From positions 1 through 64,000 of the forward strand of contig JADKJL010000008.1 in assembly GCA_016721015.1 (NCBI GenBank): a stretch of 64,000 nucleotides of DNA, in the 5' to 3' direction. Shown piece after piece: positions 51,389 through 61,734 of this stretch. Positions within the stretch are counted from its first letter, which is position 1; every line of letters begins with the position of its first letter. The stretch comes from Lysobacterales bacterium (lineage in GTDB: Bacteria > Pseudomonadota > Gammaproteobacteria > Xanthomonadales > Rhodanobacteraceae). A model generated the notes under the pieces. The model did no database searches. It worked only from the letters and a program-made list of their open reading frames with translations, and was not told the DNA's origin. Made by a program: the position numbers and the translations under genes.

Positions 51389-52597
51389 ATGTCAAAGCGA
51401 TCAATCAGTCGAATTCCATATACGTTGGGCGCCGTCGCCAAGGCGCCTGCGGCCATCGTACGATCGACACTCGATGAAACATCCGGCCTGCTCGCGAGCA
51501 GCGGAGAATTGCGCTTCGGCCAGGGCCTGATCGCGACCATCATTGCCCTTGGCCTCGGTTTGCTCTGCCTGCTCGGCGTGCTCGCCTTCCATTTTCCGGA
51601 ATACCTGACCACGCCGGAGCTGCGCCATCAATATTCGGTCGACCTCCTGCGCCAGGCCATGTTCATCGCCTTGTTGATCGCCGGCGCCTTGTCATTGGCG
51701 AATCTGGCGCTCGGCGTGCGCCGCAATCTCAACCTGCTCGCTTTCGCCCTTGTCATCGTCGCGGTCGCACTCGGTGGCTCGCGTGTGCCAGTCGGAAATT
51801 TCCCAGACAACACCCCTTACATCGGCCTCGACTGGTTCATTCTCGATCTGCTTGGCTCAACCCTGATCTTTGTCGCCATCGAGAAGCTGCTGCCGCTGCG
51901 TCGGGGCCAGCCGGTGTTTCGGCGCGAGTGGCAGACCGACCTCAAGCACTTTGCGGTCAATCATTTCCTCGTCGGCCTGATCCTGCTGACGGTCAACTTT
52001 GTCATCCATCGCGGCTTCGGCTGGATGGTTCAGCACGATTTCCAGCTCGCCGTGCAAAGCATCTGGTTCCTGCCGCAGGTGCTGCTCTGCATCCTCGTCG
52101 CCGACCTTGCGCAATACTGGACGCATCGCGCCTATCACGAGATTCCGTTTCTGTGGAAATTCCACTCGGTGCACCACAGCACCAAGACGATGGACTGGCT
52201 GGCCGGTTCGCGCCAGCACATTCTCGAAGTGATCGTCACCCGCGTGCTCGTGGTCGCACCGCTGTTCGTGATCGGCTTCAGCGAAGCCGTTATCAATGTC
52301 TACATCATCGTGGTCGGCTTCCAGGCCGTACTCAATCACGCCAACGTCGGCGTGTCGTGGGGGCCACTCAAGTACCTGATCGTGACACCGGATTTCCATC
52401 ATTGGCACCACGCCTCGGACGACGAGGCGATCGACCGCAACTACGCCGCGCATTACGCGTTCATCGATTACCTGTTTGGCACGGCGGTCAAGGCCGATCG
52501 CAAGTTGCCGAACCAGTACGGCGTCGTTGGCGACTACATGCCCGAAGGGTTCGTCGCCCAGCAGATGTTTCCGTTTCGGGCCAAACCGTTGCCCTAG
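51389..52597 (+). CDS. Membrane fatty acid hydroxylase/sterol desaturase family protein
   Basis: The 403-residue protein, from MSKRSISRIPY at 51389, has hydrophobic membrane spans (LIATIIALGLGLLCLLGVLA, QAMFIALLIAGALSLANLAL, LNLLAFALVIVAVALGG). It carries the di-iron histidine boxes of the superfamily: YWTHRAYHE (about 243-251), FHSVHHSTK, the later HWHHASDDEAID and NYAAHYAFIDYLFGT. Substrate (lipid, sterol or carotenoid) cannot be told. An upstream in-frame stretch from 51227 is not supported by a start signal. Confidence 0.87.
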   Translation: MSKRSISRIPYTLGAVAKAPAAIVRSTLDETSGLLASSGELRFGQGLIATIIALGLGLLCLLGVLAFHFPEYLTTPELRHQYSVDLLRQAMFIALLIAGALSLANLALGVRRNLNLLAFALVIVAVALGGSRVPVGNFPDNTPYIGLDWFILDLLGSTLIFVAIEKLLPLRRGQPVFRREWQTDLKHFAVNHFLVGLILLTVNFVIHRGFGWMVQHDFQLAVQSIWFLPQVLLCILVADLAQYWTHRAYHEIPFLWKFHSVHHSTKTMDWLAGSRQHILEVIVTRVLVVAPLFVIGFSEAVINVYIIVVGFQAVLNHANVGVSWGPLKYLIVTPDFHHWHHASDDEAIDRNYAAHYAFIDYLFGTAVKADRKLPNQYGVVGDYMPEGFVAQQMFPFRAKPLP

Positions 52598-52761
52598 CCG
52601 CCATTCCCTGGGCGCGGATCCACAGGGCAGGACGAGCTCCGGCTGCCAGAAGAACCTGGATCGACAGCGACCCGGGCCGGACTGCCTGCTAAACTAGGCA
52701 GTTTGCCGGCCCCCGTCCGGCCACGCACTGGCGCGACAATCGGCGCCTCGAGGTTCATCGC

Positions 52762-55700
52762 ATGTCCGTCCCAGCCAGCTCGCTTTCGCCAGCCATCGAT
52801 ACCGAGTACACGCTCGATCACAAGTACACGCGCCGTGAAGGCCGCATCTATCTTTCCGGTGTGCAGGCCCTGGTGCGCCTGCCGCTGATGCAGCAGATGC
52901 GCGATCGCGCGGCCGGCATCAATACGGCCGGCTTCATTTCGGGCTATCGCGGCTCGCCGCTCGGCGGCTTCGACCTCGAGCTGTGGAAGGCCAAGCAGCA
53001 CCTGAAATCCTCCAACATCGAATTCATCCCGGGTCTCAATGAGGATCTCGGCGCGACCATGGTCTGGGGCACCCAGCAGACCAACCTTTTCGAGGGCGCC
53101 AAGTACGACGGCGTTTTCTCGATGTGGTACGGCAAGGGCCCCGGCGTCGATCGCTGCGGTGACGTGTTCAAGCACGGCAATGCCGCAGGCACCTCCAAAT
53201 TCGGCGGCGTGCTGGCGCTGGCTGCGGATGATCATGCCTGCCGCTCCTCGACCCTGCCGCATGGATCGGAACTCGAATTCGTCTCGGCGATGATGCCGAT
53301 CCTCAATCCTGCAGGCGTCCAGGACATCCTCGACTTAGGGCTGCTCGGCTGGGCCATGTCCCGCTTCACCGGGCGCTGGGTCGGTTTCAAGACGATTGCA
53401 GAAACGGTGGAATCCTCCGCTTCGGTCAACGTCAATCCGCACCAGCTCGATATCGTCATGCCAACCGATTTCGTGCTGCCCGAAGGCGGCTTGAACATCC
53501 GCTGGCCGGATCCGCCGCTGAATCAGGAAATGCGCCTGCACCAGTACGCCGTGCAGGCGGCGACAGCGTTTGCCCGGGCCAATCGTATCGACCGCATCGT
53601 GCTCGATTCGCCCAAGGCACGTCTCGGCATCGTCACCACCGGCAAGAGCTACCTCGACGTGCTGCAGGCGCTTGAATACCTCGGCATCAGCGCACGCGAT
53701 GCCAGCGAGATCGGCATCCGCGTCTACAAGATCGGCATGACCTGGCCGCTCGAACCGATCGGCATCCGCGAATTCGCGGACGGCCTCGAAGATGTCATCG
53801 TCGTCGAGGAAAAGCGCTCCTTCATCGAATCGCAGATGAAGGAATACATGTACAACTGGACGACGCGTCCGAGCGTGATCGGCAAGTACGACGAGGAAGG
53901 TAACTGGGTACTGCCCTCGACCAACGAGCTGACCCCGGCCACGATTGCCCTGGTCATCGCCAAGCGCCTCGCACGTTTTTTCACGAGCGAGGCGATCCGC
54001 TCGCGCGTGGCCTGGATCCAGGCCAAGGAGCAGGAACTGACCCTGCCGCGGGCGAACTTCCCGCGTGCGGCGCACTACTGCTCAGGTTGCCCGCACAACA
54101 CCTCGACCGCGGTGCCGGAAGGCTCGCGCGCGCACGGCGGCATCGGTTGCCACTACATGGTCACCTGGATGGACCGCAGCACCGACACGTTCTCGCACAT
54201 GGGTGGCGAGGGCGCGACCTGGTGCGGCCAGGCGCCATTCACCGAAACGAAGCATATATTCCAGAACCTCGGCGACGGCACCTATTTCCATTCCGGTTCA
54301 CTGGCGATCCGCCAGGCGATCGCGGCCAAGGTCAACATCACCTACAAGATCCTCTACAACGACGCCGTCGCGATGACCGGTGGCCAGCCTGTCGACGGCA
54401 CCCTGACCGTGCCGGATATCGCGCACCAGATGCGGGCCGAAGGCGTTCAGGCCATCGTGGTCGTCTCCGATGACATCGAGAAGTGGTCGCGCCCGGAGAT
54501 CTTCCCGGTCGGTGTCGAGTTCGTCCATCGCGACGAGCTGGATGCCTTGCAGAAGCGCATGCGCGAGATTCCCGGCACGTCGATCCTGATCTACGACCAG
54601 ACCTGCGCCACCGAGAAGCGTCGTCGGCGCAAGCGCGGCAAACTGGAAGACCCGAAAAAGCGTGTCTTCATCAACACCCTGGCCTGCGAAGGCTGCGGTG
54701 ACTGCGGCGAGAAATCCTTTTGTGTTTCGGTGCTGCCGAAGGCGACCGAATACGGGCGCAAGCGCGAGATCGATCAATCCGGATGCAACAAGGATTATTC
54801 CTGTGTAAAGGGTTTCTGCCCGAGCTTCGTCACCGTCCACGGTGGCGGCCTGAAAAAGACAAAAAAGGCCGGCCCGGGAGAAGTCGATTTTGACGGCCTG
54901 CCGATGCCGACATTTGCCTCGGCGCTTGAGCGTCCGTGGAACATCCTTGTCACCGGCATCGGCGGCACTGGCGTGGTCACGATCGGTGCCTTGATCGGCA
55001 TGGCCGCCCATCTCGAAGGCAAGGGCAGCACGGTACTCGACCAGACCGGCCTGGCCCAGAAAGGTGGCGCGGTAACCTGCCATCTGCGCATCGCCAGGGA
55101 TCCGGCCGACATCCACGCCGTGCGCATCGCCGCCGGTGAGGCCGACCTCGTGCTCGGCTGCGACATGGTCGTGGTCAATGACTACTGGGCACTCTCGAAG
55201 ATCCGCGCCAAACGCTCGAATGTCGTCCTCAACACTTACGAGGCGATGCCCGGCACGTTCACGACCAAGCCCGACATGCAGTTTCCAGCTCAGAAGATCA
55301 TCGATGCCGTGCGTACCGCGCTGGAGGGCGAGGAACCCGAGTTGATCGACGCGACCCAGCTCGGCACCGCCCTGCTCGGCGACACCATCGCGGCCAACCT
55401 GTTCATGCTCGGCTATGCCTGGCAGAAGGGCTGGGTGCCGGTCAGCCACGACTCGCTGATGCGCGCGATCGAGCTCAACGGCGCTGCCATCGAGATGAAC
55501 AAGACGGCATTCAACTGGGGCCGCATGGGTGCGCACGACATCGCCGCGGTGCGCAGGGCCGCTGGCGTTGGCGCGGCCAAGCTGCCGTCGGGTGCTATTC
55601 CATTGAACTTGCCGATGCATCCGGCCAAGCCAGCAGCGAACGCCGAAGGCCTTTCCGCTCCGCAGGGTGCCGAAGCACTGGATGATCTCGTTCTCAGCAC

Positions 55701-56355
55701 CTCGCTCGACGAGCAGATCGCCCGTCGCGTCGATTTCCTGACCGGCTATCAGAACGCCGATTACGCGAAGAAGTACAAGACGCTGGTCGACAAGGTTCGC
55801 AATGTCGAGCAGCAGAAAACGCCGGCCTTCACCAGCCTGACCCAGGCGGTCGCGCGTTACGCGTTCAAGCTGATGGCGTACAAGGACGAGTACGAAGTGG
55901 CCCGCCTTTACACCAGTGGCGATTTCGAAAAGAAGATCCGCGAAACTTTCGAAGGCGACTACAAGATCCACTTCCACCTGGCTCCCCCACTGCTGGCGAA
56001 GAAGGATGCGGACGGCCATTTGCGCAAGGCCGAATACGGCCCATGGGTGTTCAAGGCGTTCCGTGTGTTGGCCCGATTGAAGGGCCTGCGCGGCGGCGCG
56101 CTCGATGTCTTCGGCTACACCGCCGAACGCAGGATGGAACGCCAGCTCATCGTCGACTATTTCAAGCAGGTCGATGAACTGCTGGCTGGTCTCGACGGCG
56201 AGAACCACGCGCTGGCAGTTGATATCGCCTCGGTGCCCGAGCACATCCGCGGCTATGGCCACATCAAGGAGCGCTTCCACGCCGACGCGATGAAGCGCCA
56301 GGACGATCTGCTGAGTGCCTGGCGCAACCCTTCGGTCGGTCGAAACGCGGCATAA
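52762..56355 (+). CDS. Indolepyruvate/2-oxoacid:ferredoxin oxidoreductase, fused chains
   Basis: The 1197-residue protein fuses the parts of 2-oxoacid:ferredoxin oxidoreductases. N-terminal residues (about 20-400) are the pyrimidine-binding domain (FISGYRGSPLGGFDLELWKA). The TPP part has GGIGCHYMVTWMD. Next comes a Cys-rich cluster domain (about 638-690, CEGCGDCGEKSFCVSVLP, CNKDYSCVKGFCP), and the gamma-type domain (about 720-900, GIGGTGVVTIGALIGMAAHL). It oxidatively decarboxylates aryl or branched 2-oxoacids to acyl-CoA with reduced ferredoxin. This long single-chain form is common in proteobacteria. The gene is complete and monocistronic. Confidence 0.93.
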   Translation: MSVPASSLSPAIDTEYTLDHKYTRREGRIYLSGVQALVRLPLMQQMRDRAAGINTAGFISGYRGSPLGGFDLELWKAKQHLKSSNIEFIPGLNEDLGATMVWGTQQTNLFEGAKYDGVFSMWYGKGPGVDRCGDVFKHGNAAGTSKFGGVLALAADDHACRSSTLPHGSELEFVSAMMPILNPAGVQDILDLGLLGWAMSRFTGRWVGFKTIAETVESSASVNVNPHQLDIVMPTDFVLPEGGLNIRWPDPPLNQEMRLHQYAVQAATAFARANRIDRIVLDSPKARLGIVTTGKSYLDVLQALEYLGISARDASEIGIRVYKIGMTWPLEPIGIREFADGLEDVIVVEEKRSFIESQMKEYMYNWTTRPSVIGKYDEEGNWVLPSTNELTPATIALVIAKRLARFFTSEAIRSRVAWIQAKEQELTLPRANFPRAAHYCSGCPHNTSTAVPEGSRAHGGIGCHYMVTWMDRSTDTFSHMGGEGATWCGQAPFTETKHIFQNLGDGTYFHSGSLAIRQAIAAKVNITYKILYNDAVAMTGGQPVDGTLTVPDIAHQMRAEGVQAIVVVSDDIEKWSRPEIFPVGVEFVHRDELDALQKRMREIPGTSILIYDQTCATEKRRRRKRGKLEDPKKRVFINTLACEGCGDCGEKSFCVSVLPKATEYGRKREIDQSGCNKDYSCVKGFCPSFVTVHGGGLKKTKKAGPGEVDFDGLPMPTFASALERPWNILVTGIGGTGVVTIGALIGMAAHLEGKGSTVLDQTGLAQKGGAVTCHLRIARDPADIHAVRIAAGEADLVLGCDMVVVNDYWALSKIRAKRSNVVLNTYEAMPGTFTTKPDMQFPAQKIIDAVRTALEGEEPELIDATQLGTALLGDTIAANLFMLGYAWQKGWVPVSHDSLMRAIELNGAAIEMNKTAFNWGRMGAHDIAAVRRAAGVGAAKLPSGAIPLNLPMHPAKPAANAEGLSAPQGAEALDDLVLSTSLDEQIARRVDFLTGYQNADYAKKYKTLVDKVRNVEQQKTPAFTSLTQAVARYAFKLMAYKDEYEVARLYTSGDFEKKIRETFEGDYKIHFHLAPPLLAKKDADGHLRKAEYGPWVFKAFRVLARLKGLRGGALDVFGYTAERRMERQLIVDYFKQVDELLAGLDGENHALAVDIASVPEHIRGYGHIKERFHADAMKRQDDLLSAWRNPSVGRNAA

Positions 56356-56375
56356 ACAACGGAATAAGCTGCTTT

Positions 56376-56559
56376 ATCTATTCAAAACAGCGCACGCGCA
56401 TTTTGATGACCCAAGCGATCCTCTCACATAGCTCATTGAGAGGGTTATCATAACCCATTGTTTTTAGAGAAATAAGTAGCTTTTCCTCGCAAGAATTGGG
56501 GCCATCCGATCACTTCCTCAAGTGAATAGATGTTTGACTATCTATTCAATAATCTATTC
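56376..56559 (+). promoter_or_regulatory. ATCTATTC operator sites before yjjJ
   Basis: GAATAGAT-N8-ATCTATTC (56524-56547) is a perfect 8-bp dyad with an 8-bp spacer, the geometry of HipB operators (TATCC-N8-GGATA). A third ATCTATTC is at 56552-56559 and a fourth at 56376-56383. They sit just before the yjjJ ATG. Binding by the N-terminal HTH of YjjJ is inferred. Confidence 0.6.
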
Positions 56560-56569
56560 AATTGATGCC

Positions 56570-57949
56570 ATGAGTGATGACCGACTGGACCGACTGGCAT
56601 CCTTGCTGAGAACACGCGGCCCGCAAGCAGCAGGCGTGATCGCGGATGAGCTCGGCATCAGTCAGCCCACCGTTTCCCGCCTGATTTCCGAGGCAGGCCC
56701 ACGCATCGTGCGCATCGGGCGGGCACGCGCGACACGCTATGCGCTGGCCCGCGAGATTGCGCGCGCAGGCAGTCATTGGCCGCTGTACCGGATTGATGCC
56801 GACGCCAAGCCGCAAACCCTGGGCGAGCTCCACGCGCTGCATGGCGGTGCGTTCTTTTTCGAACCGAACAGTTCACGACCCGCCCTGGTGCACGGCGAAT
56901 TTGCATCCGGACTTTTCCCCGGCTTGCCGTGGTTTCTCGATGATCAACGCCCGCAGGGATTTCTCGGGCGCAGTTTTGCACGCCGAGTTGCCAGCGAAAT
57001 CGCTGCCCCGCAAGACCTCAAGCTCTGGTCCGTCGATGACATCGTGCTTGCCCTGCTTGGCCACGGCGACGACGCGCCCGGTGACCTGGCTCTCGGCGAA
57101 ACTTCGCTGCAGAAAGCCTTGCACGGAATCATCTCACCAGCCGATCGTGTTGCGCAGGACCAGCGCTCGAACCGATTTCCGCAATTGGCGGAAGCCGCGC
57201 TGCGCGGCGAGGACATCGGCTCCTCTGCCGGTGGCGAACAAGCCAAGTTCGCGGTGACCTTGCAGATTGGCGCAAGCGATATTCCAGTCATCGTCAAGTT
57301 CAGTGAAAGCACGGAATCGCGGGCAGGACGTCGCTGGGCCGATCTCTTGATCTGCGAGCATCACGCCAGCGAAGTGCTGCTTGAATCCGGGTTACCCGCT
57401 GCGCGCAACGAAATCATCGAAGCAGAAGGTCGCGTATTTCTGCAATCGACCCGCTTTGATCGCACGCCTTCGCTGGGGCGGCGGGGCTTCGTGACGCTCG
57501 CGGCTCTCGATGCGGCTTTCTACGCCAACGGCAATATCGACTGGTGGCGACTCGCACCCCGACTCGCACGGGATGGATGGCTGAATGACGCTGATGCACA
57601 TCGGCTGCGGGTGATCAGCTGGTTCGGACTGCTCATCGGCAACTCGGACATGCACCTTGGCAACGCCGGGCTGCACCTCACAGACAGTCGGCCGCTCGAA
57701 CTCACGCCGGTCTACGACATGCTGCCAATGCGCTTTCGACCCGCCAACAGCGGCGAGATTGTCGAGCGCCGCTATGAGATTGCCTTGCCCGCGCCCGAAC
57801 AGAGCAGCGATTGGCTCGAAGCCGCATCCGCGGCGCGGCAATTCTGGAAGCGAATCGCCAACGAACCACGAATCTCGCGTCAATTCCGGGCGATCTCGCA
57901 TGACGCCGACGCCACCCTTGAGCGTGCAATGCGCCATCTCGCAGCGTGA
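56570..57949 (+). CDS. yjjJ: HipA-family kinase with fused N-terminal HTH (YjjJ type)
   Basis: The 459-residue protein starts at MSDDRLDRLASLLR. An N-terminal helix-turn-helix (about 20-50, GVIADELGISQPTVSRLIS) replaces the separate HipB antitoxin. The HipA kinase domain has the catalytic loop LIGNSDMHLGN (about nt 57637-57669) and PVYDMLPMRF. This matches the YjjJ branch of HipA-like proteins. No hipB gene precedes it. Four ATCTATTC sites upstream suggest self-regulation. The kinase residues are intact, in contrast to the frameshifted hipA at the left edge. Confidence 0.88.
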   Translation: MSDDRLDRLASLLRTRGPQAAGVIADELGISQPTVSRLISEAGPRIVRIGRARATRYALAREIARAGSHWPLYRIDADAKPQTLGELHALHGGAFFFEPNSSRPALVHGEFASGLFPGLPWFLDDQRPQGFLGRSFARRVASEIAAPQDLKLWSVDDIVLALLGHGDDAPGDLALGETSLQKALHGIISPADRVAQDQRSNRFPQLAEAALRGEDIGSSAGGEQAKFAVTLQIGASDIPVIVKFSESTESRAGRRWADLLICEHHASEVLLESGLPAARNEIIEAEGRVFLQSTRFDRTPSLGRRGFVTLAALDAAFYANGNIDWWRLAPRLARDGWLNDADAHRLRVISWFGLLIGNSDMHLGNAGLHLTDSRPLELTPVYDMLPMRFRPANSGEIVERRYEIALPAPEQSSDWLEAASAARQFWKRIANEPRISRQFRAISHDADATLERAMRHLAA

Positions 57950-58305
57950 TCCGGCTGGCCTGGCTGCGGCAGAATGCGCCACTCCTTGCTGGAATTGACG
58001 CAAGGGGTTCATGAGGGCGCGGTTGGGCGGCAATCGCCACACGGCAGAAGGCCTCCACTGAAACCACTGGCGTGTCATGTCAAATCGTTCCGAAGATCGC
58101 GTGCCGACCCGATGAATCACGATGTCCGCGCATCGAGCCGATCTGCTCTCATGTAGCAGATGGCGACGGCGAAGCGGCCGAAATGCGATCTCGTGGCAAC
58201 GATCACATATTTGTTGGTGTTGTTTCGGCACATTGGCGACTGGGCGGGTGCGTGGCCAGCGCCCATCTGTCCCAGTCGGTTTTCCGCGTATCCGAGGATC
58301 CATCC
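57950..58305. other. Intergenic stretch with no supported gene
   Basis: Between yjjJ and the small gene at 58306 I see no frame with a good start, no RNA gene and no clear repeat. A promoter for the small gene must lie here but none stands out. Confidence 0.5.
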
Positions 58306-58557
58306 ATGCCAGTCAAGTTCGACGCCGAGGAGTTCGCCAGCGCACTGCGCCAGGTCAAACCCATCGCGTCCGCATTGTCCGCGAATCCTCAACCCAAGGC
58401 TCCGCTGACCACCGAGGAGTGGCAGCAAAGCGAGGAATTCCGCCTGCGCCTGATCTCGGCCAGGACCAAGTTGAAATTGATGCGCGACCGCAGCGACGCC
58501 CTGCGTGATTCGTTGCAGCGATTCCGCGCGCAGCAAGGCACCGCCAACCGCGCCTGA
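58306..58557 (+). CDS. Small hypothetical protein, predicted helical
   Basis: The 83-residue protein starts at ATG 58306 with CGAGGA 8 nt upstream. It is charged and helical (FDAEEFASALRQVKPIASAL, FRLRLISARTKLKLMRDRSD, ALRDSLQRFRAQQG), suggesting a short coiled coil. No family is recognised and the next gene begins 114 bp later. Codon pattern and start signal support it as a real gene. Confidence 0.55.
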   Translation: MPVKFDAEEFASALRQVKPIASALSANPQPKAPLTTEEWQQSEEFRLRLISARTKLKLMRDRSDALRDSLQRFRAQQGTANRA

Positions 58558-58671
58558 TCCGCAGTGGTCCGCTGGCGTTTCCCGGGCGCCAGCCAGGCAT
58601 GACTTCTGCCTCCCCGGATTTCCGGGTCGAGCAGATACAATCAAGCGATCAACCATGCCTTGGGGATCGCC

Positions 58672-61600
58672 ATGTTCGGACGCCCGTTGCTTCTGCTCGC
58701 GCTATCCTTTGCGAGCGTGGCGGCCATTGCCCAGGTTGATCCGCACGCCTTTGACCACCTCGACTGGCGATTGGTCGGCCCGTTCCGCGGTGGCCGCGTG
58801 CTTGCCGCCGCTGGCGTGCCGGGACAACCGCAGCATTTCTATTTCGGCTCGGTCAACGGCGGCGTCTGGGAATCCAACGATGCCGGCCGCACCTGGCAGC
58901 CGATCTTCGATGATCAGCCGATCGGCTCGATCGGCGCGCTCGCGATTGCGCCTTCTGATCCGAACGTGATCTATGTCGGCAGCGGCGAAGCCGACATGCG
59001 CTCGGACATCGCCCAGGGCGATGGCATGTACAAGTCAATCGATGCCGGCAAGACCTGGCGAAAGATCGGGTTGGAAGATTCGCAGCAGATTGGCCGCATC
59101 ATCATCGATCCCGATGACGCCAAGCGCGTCTACGTCGCCGCACTTGGCCACGCCTACGGACCAAACACGCAGCGCGGCGTATTTCGTTCGAACGACGGCG
59201 GTGCACACTGGCAAAAGATTCTCGGCAAGGATGATGCAACCGGCGCGATTGACCTCGCTTTCGAGCCAGGCAACGCCAAGGTCATCTACGCGGCGATGTG
59301 GCAGGCGCGGCGCACGCCGTGGAATGTCTACCCGCCGGCCAGCGGCCCCGGATCGGGCCTGTACAAGTCAGTCGATGGCGGCGATTCGTGGAAGCCGGTT
59401 CGGGGCGATGGTTTTGCCGAAGGCAAAGTCGGGCGAATGGGTATCGCCGTCGCACCAAATCAGCCGAACCGCGTCTATGCCATCGTCGACGGCGACAGCG
59501 GTGGTCTGTATCGGTCGGATGATGCAGGCGCGAGCTGGAAACTCACGAGCAGCGACAATCGTATCTGGCAACGCGGCTGGTATTTCGGCCGCATCACGAT
59601 TGATCCGACCAACCCCGATCGCATCTACGTAATGAACACCATCGTGCTGCGCTCCGATGATGGCGGCAGCACGTTCATTCCGCTCAAGGGCGACAACACC
59701 GGCGATGATTTCCACGACTTGTGGATTGATCCGGCCGATCCGCAACGGCGCATTCTCGCCGTCGATCAGGGCGCCCTGGTCAGCGTCAACAGCGGTGAAA
59801 CCTGGTCGAGCTGGCACAACCAGCCGACCGCGCAGATGTATCACATCATCACCGACGATCGTTTTCCGTACCGCATTTATGGCGCTCAACAGGATTCCGG
59901 CGCAATCGCATTGCCGAGTCGCGGCAACTCGCGCAACGGCATCACCATGATGCAGTTCAGCGAAGTCACCGCCGGTGGCGAATCGGGCATGATCGCACCC
60001 GATCCGCGCGACCCCGACATCATCTACGGCGGGCGCGTCGACAAGCTCGACCTGCGCACGGAGCAGACCCGCTCGGTGGATCCGACCCTGGCCGAGCCCG
60101 ATATCTATCGCAACACATGGACCTTGCCACTGGCCTTCGACGCGCGCGATCCGGCCACGCTCTACTACGGCAACCAGAAGATCTGGCGCACCCGCGATGG
60201 CGGTGAACACTGGCAGGCGATCAGTCCCGATCTGACCCGCGAGAATCCGCCCATCCCGGCCAATCTCGACAAGGTCACCGCGGCCAATAATCTCGGCAAT
60301 GGCCCGCGCCGGGGTGTCGTCTATGCGATCGCCTCATCGCCACTCAAGGATCAGCGCATCTGGGCCGGTACCGATGACGGCTTGGTCTGGCGTACCGATG
60401 ATGCCGGCGAACATTGGGACAATGTAACTCCAAAAGAACTTGGCGCGTGGTCGAAGGTCGGCATCATCGAGCCTTCGCATTTCGATGCCGATAGTGCCTA
60501 CGTCGCGATCGACCGTCACCGCCTTGAGGATCGCAAGCCTTACCTCTATCGCACTCGCGACGCCGGGAAATCCTGGCAATTGATCGTGACCGGCATCCGC
60601 GATGGCGATTTCGTCAACGCCGTGCGCGAGGATCCAAAGCGCAAGGGCTTGCTTTACGCCGCGACCGAACTCGGCATGTACATTTCGTTCGACGATGGTG
60701 ACCACTGGCAGAGCTTGCAGAAGAACCTGCCACGCACCTCGGTCCGCGACATCGACGTGCATGGCGATGATCTCGTCATCGGCACGCATGGTCGCGGCAT
60801 CTGGATCCTCGACAACATCAGCGCGCTGCGCCAGCTCGATCCATCGTCTGCATCGGCGACCCAACTGTTTGAACCGGCCACGGCAATCCGCTATCGCGAG
60901 GCCGACTTCACCGGCACGCCCTTGCCGAAAGATGAGCCGATGGCGGCGAATCCAAAGAGTGGCGCGCAGATTGACTACCGGCTCGGCAGCGACGCGAAAT
61001 CACCGGTATCCCTTTCAATTCGCGCCCCTGATGGCAACGTCGTGCGCCAATGGACGAGCGCGCAGGCACCAGCAAAAGCCGATGTGTCAAAAATGGGTTC
61101 CGCCCCCGAATGGATCGAGCAGCCGACATCGCTGGCAGCTTCGACGGGCACGCATCGTTTTATCTGGTCGCTGCACTATCCGTCGGCGACGAATAGCAAG
61201 GATCCCTATGCCGATGGCATCTGGGCTCCGCCCGGCCGGTACAAGGCAGAGTTGACTGTCGATGGGCAAACCTACGCGCAGAGTTTCACGGTCGTGGCCG
61301 ATCCACGCGTCGACCTTCCTGACAGCGCCTACAAAGCGAGCTTCGCCCTTGCCCACAAGATCGAAGCACTCCAGTTGCAGGTCGGCAAGGCCAGCGAAGA
61401 GGCAGGCACACTGCGCAAATCGATGTCAGAAAAGCGTGCGTCAAAAGCCGGTGTCGCTAACCGGAAGATGCTCGATGCATTCGAAGTACGACTCAATGCA
61501 ATCACCGGCAGTACACCGGCAGCCAACCCATTCAATGCCTGGTCGGTTCCACCGAAATCCATCCAGAGTCTGACCTGGCTGGATCGCGCACTTGGCCAGT

Positions 61601-61734
61601 TGCTCGCCGCCGTGGATGGTGCCGATGCGATGCCTTCGCCGGATTCGCAAACTGGATACGCAAAGCTTGCAGAGCTGGTGGACACGACACTCGCGGAGTG
61701 GAATCGAGTGAGTGCTGACAAGCCAGCACCCTAG
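58672..61734 (+). CDS. Exported sortilin/BNR-repeat (VPS10-like) glycosyl hydrolase-type protein
   Basis: The protein is started at ATG 58672, where MFGRPLLLLALSFASVAAIA is a signal peptide. The 1020-residue protein carries many BNR/Asp-box-like repeats (SNDAGRTWQPI, SIDAGKTWRKI, SNDGGAHWQKI, SVDGGDSWKPV, RTRDAGKSWQLI) forming two propellers over the first 700 residues. The last 300 residues have a strand-rich domain and a helical end. Proteins of this form are often annotated glycosyl hydrolases, but catalytic residues are not assigned. Its TAG stop lies at the edge of an inverted-repeat element. Confidence 0.88.
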   Translation: MFGRPLLLLALSFASVAAIAQVDPHAFDHLDWRLVGPFRGGRVLAAAGVPGQPQHFYFGSVNGGVWESNDAGRTWQPIFDDQPIGSIGALAIAPSDPNVIYVGSGEADMRSDIAQGDGMYKSIDAGKTWRKIGLEDSQQIGRIIIDPDDAKRVYVAALGHAYGPNTQRGVFRSNDGGAHWQKILGKDDATGAIDLAFEPGNAKVIYAAMWQARRTPWNVYPPASGPGSGLYKSVDGGDSWKPVRGDGFAEGKVGRMGIAVAPNQPNRVYAIVDGDSGGLYRSDDAGASWKLTSSDNRIWQRGWYFGRITIDPTNPDRIYVMNTIVLRSDDGGSTFIPLKGDNTGDDFHDLWIDPADPQRRILAVDQGALVSVNSGETWSSWHNQPTAQMYHIITDDRFPYRIYGAQQDSGAIALPSRGNSRNGITMMQFSEVTAGGESGMIAPDPRDPDIIYGGRVDKLDLRTEQTRSVDPTLAEPDIYRNTWTLPLAFDARDPATLYYGNQKIWRTRDGGEHWQAISPDLTRENPPIPANLDKVTAANNLGNGPRRGVVYAIASSPLKDQRIWAGTDDGLVWRTDDAGEHWDNVTPKELGAWSKVGIIEPSHFDADSAYVAIDRHRLEDRKPYLYRTRDAGKSWQLIVTGIRDGDFVNAVREDPKRKGLLYAATELGMYISFDDGDHWQSLQKNLPRTSVRDIDVHGDDLVIGTHGRGIWILDNISALRQLDPSSASATQLFEPATAIRYREADFTGTPLPKDEPMAANPKSGAQIDYRLGSDAKSPVSLSIRAPDGNVVRQWTSAQAPAKADVSKMGSAPEWIEQPTSLAASTGTHRFIWSLHYPSATNSKDPYADGIWAPPGRYKAELTVDGQTYAQSFTVVADPRVDLPDSAYKASFALAHKIEALQLQVGKASEEAGTLRKSMSEKRASKAGVANRKMLDAFEVRLNAITGSTPAANPFNAWSVPPKSIQSLTWLDRALGQLLAAVDGADAMPSPDSQTGYAKLAELVDTTLAEWNRVSADKPAP

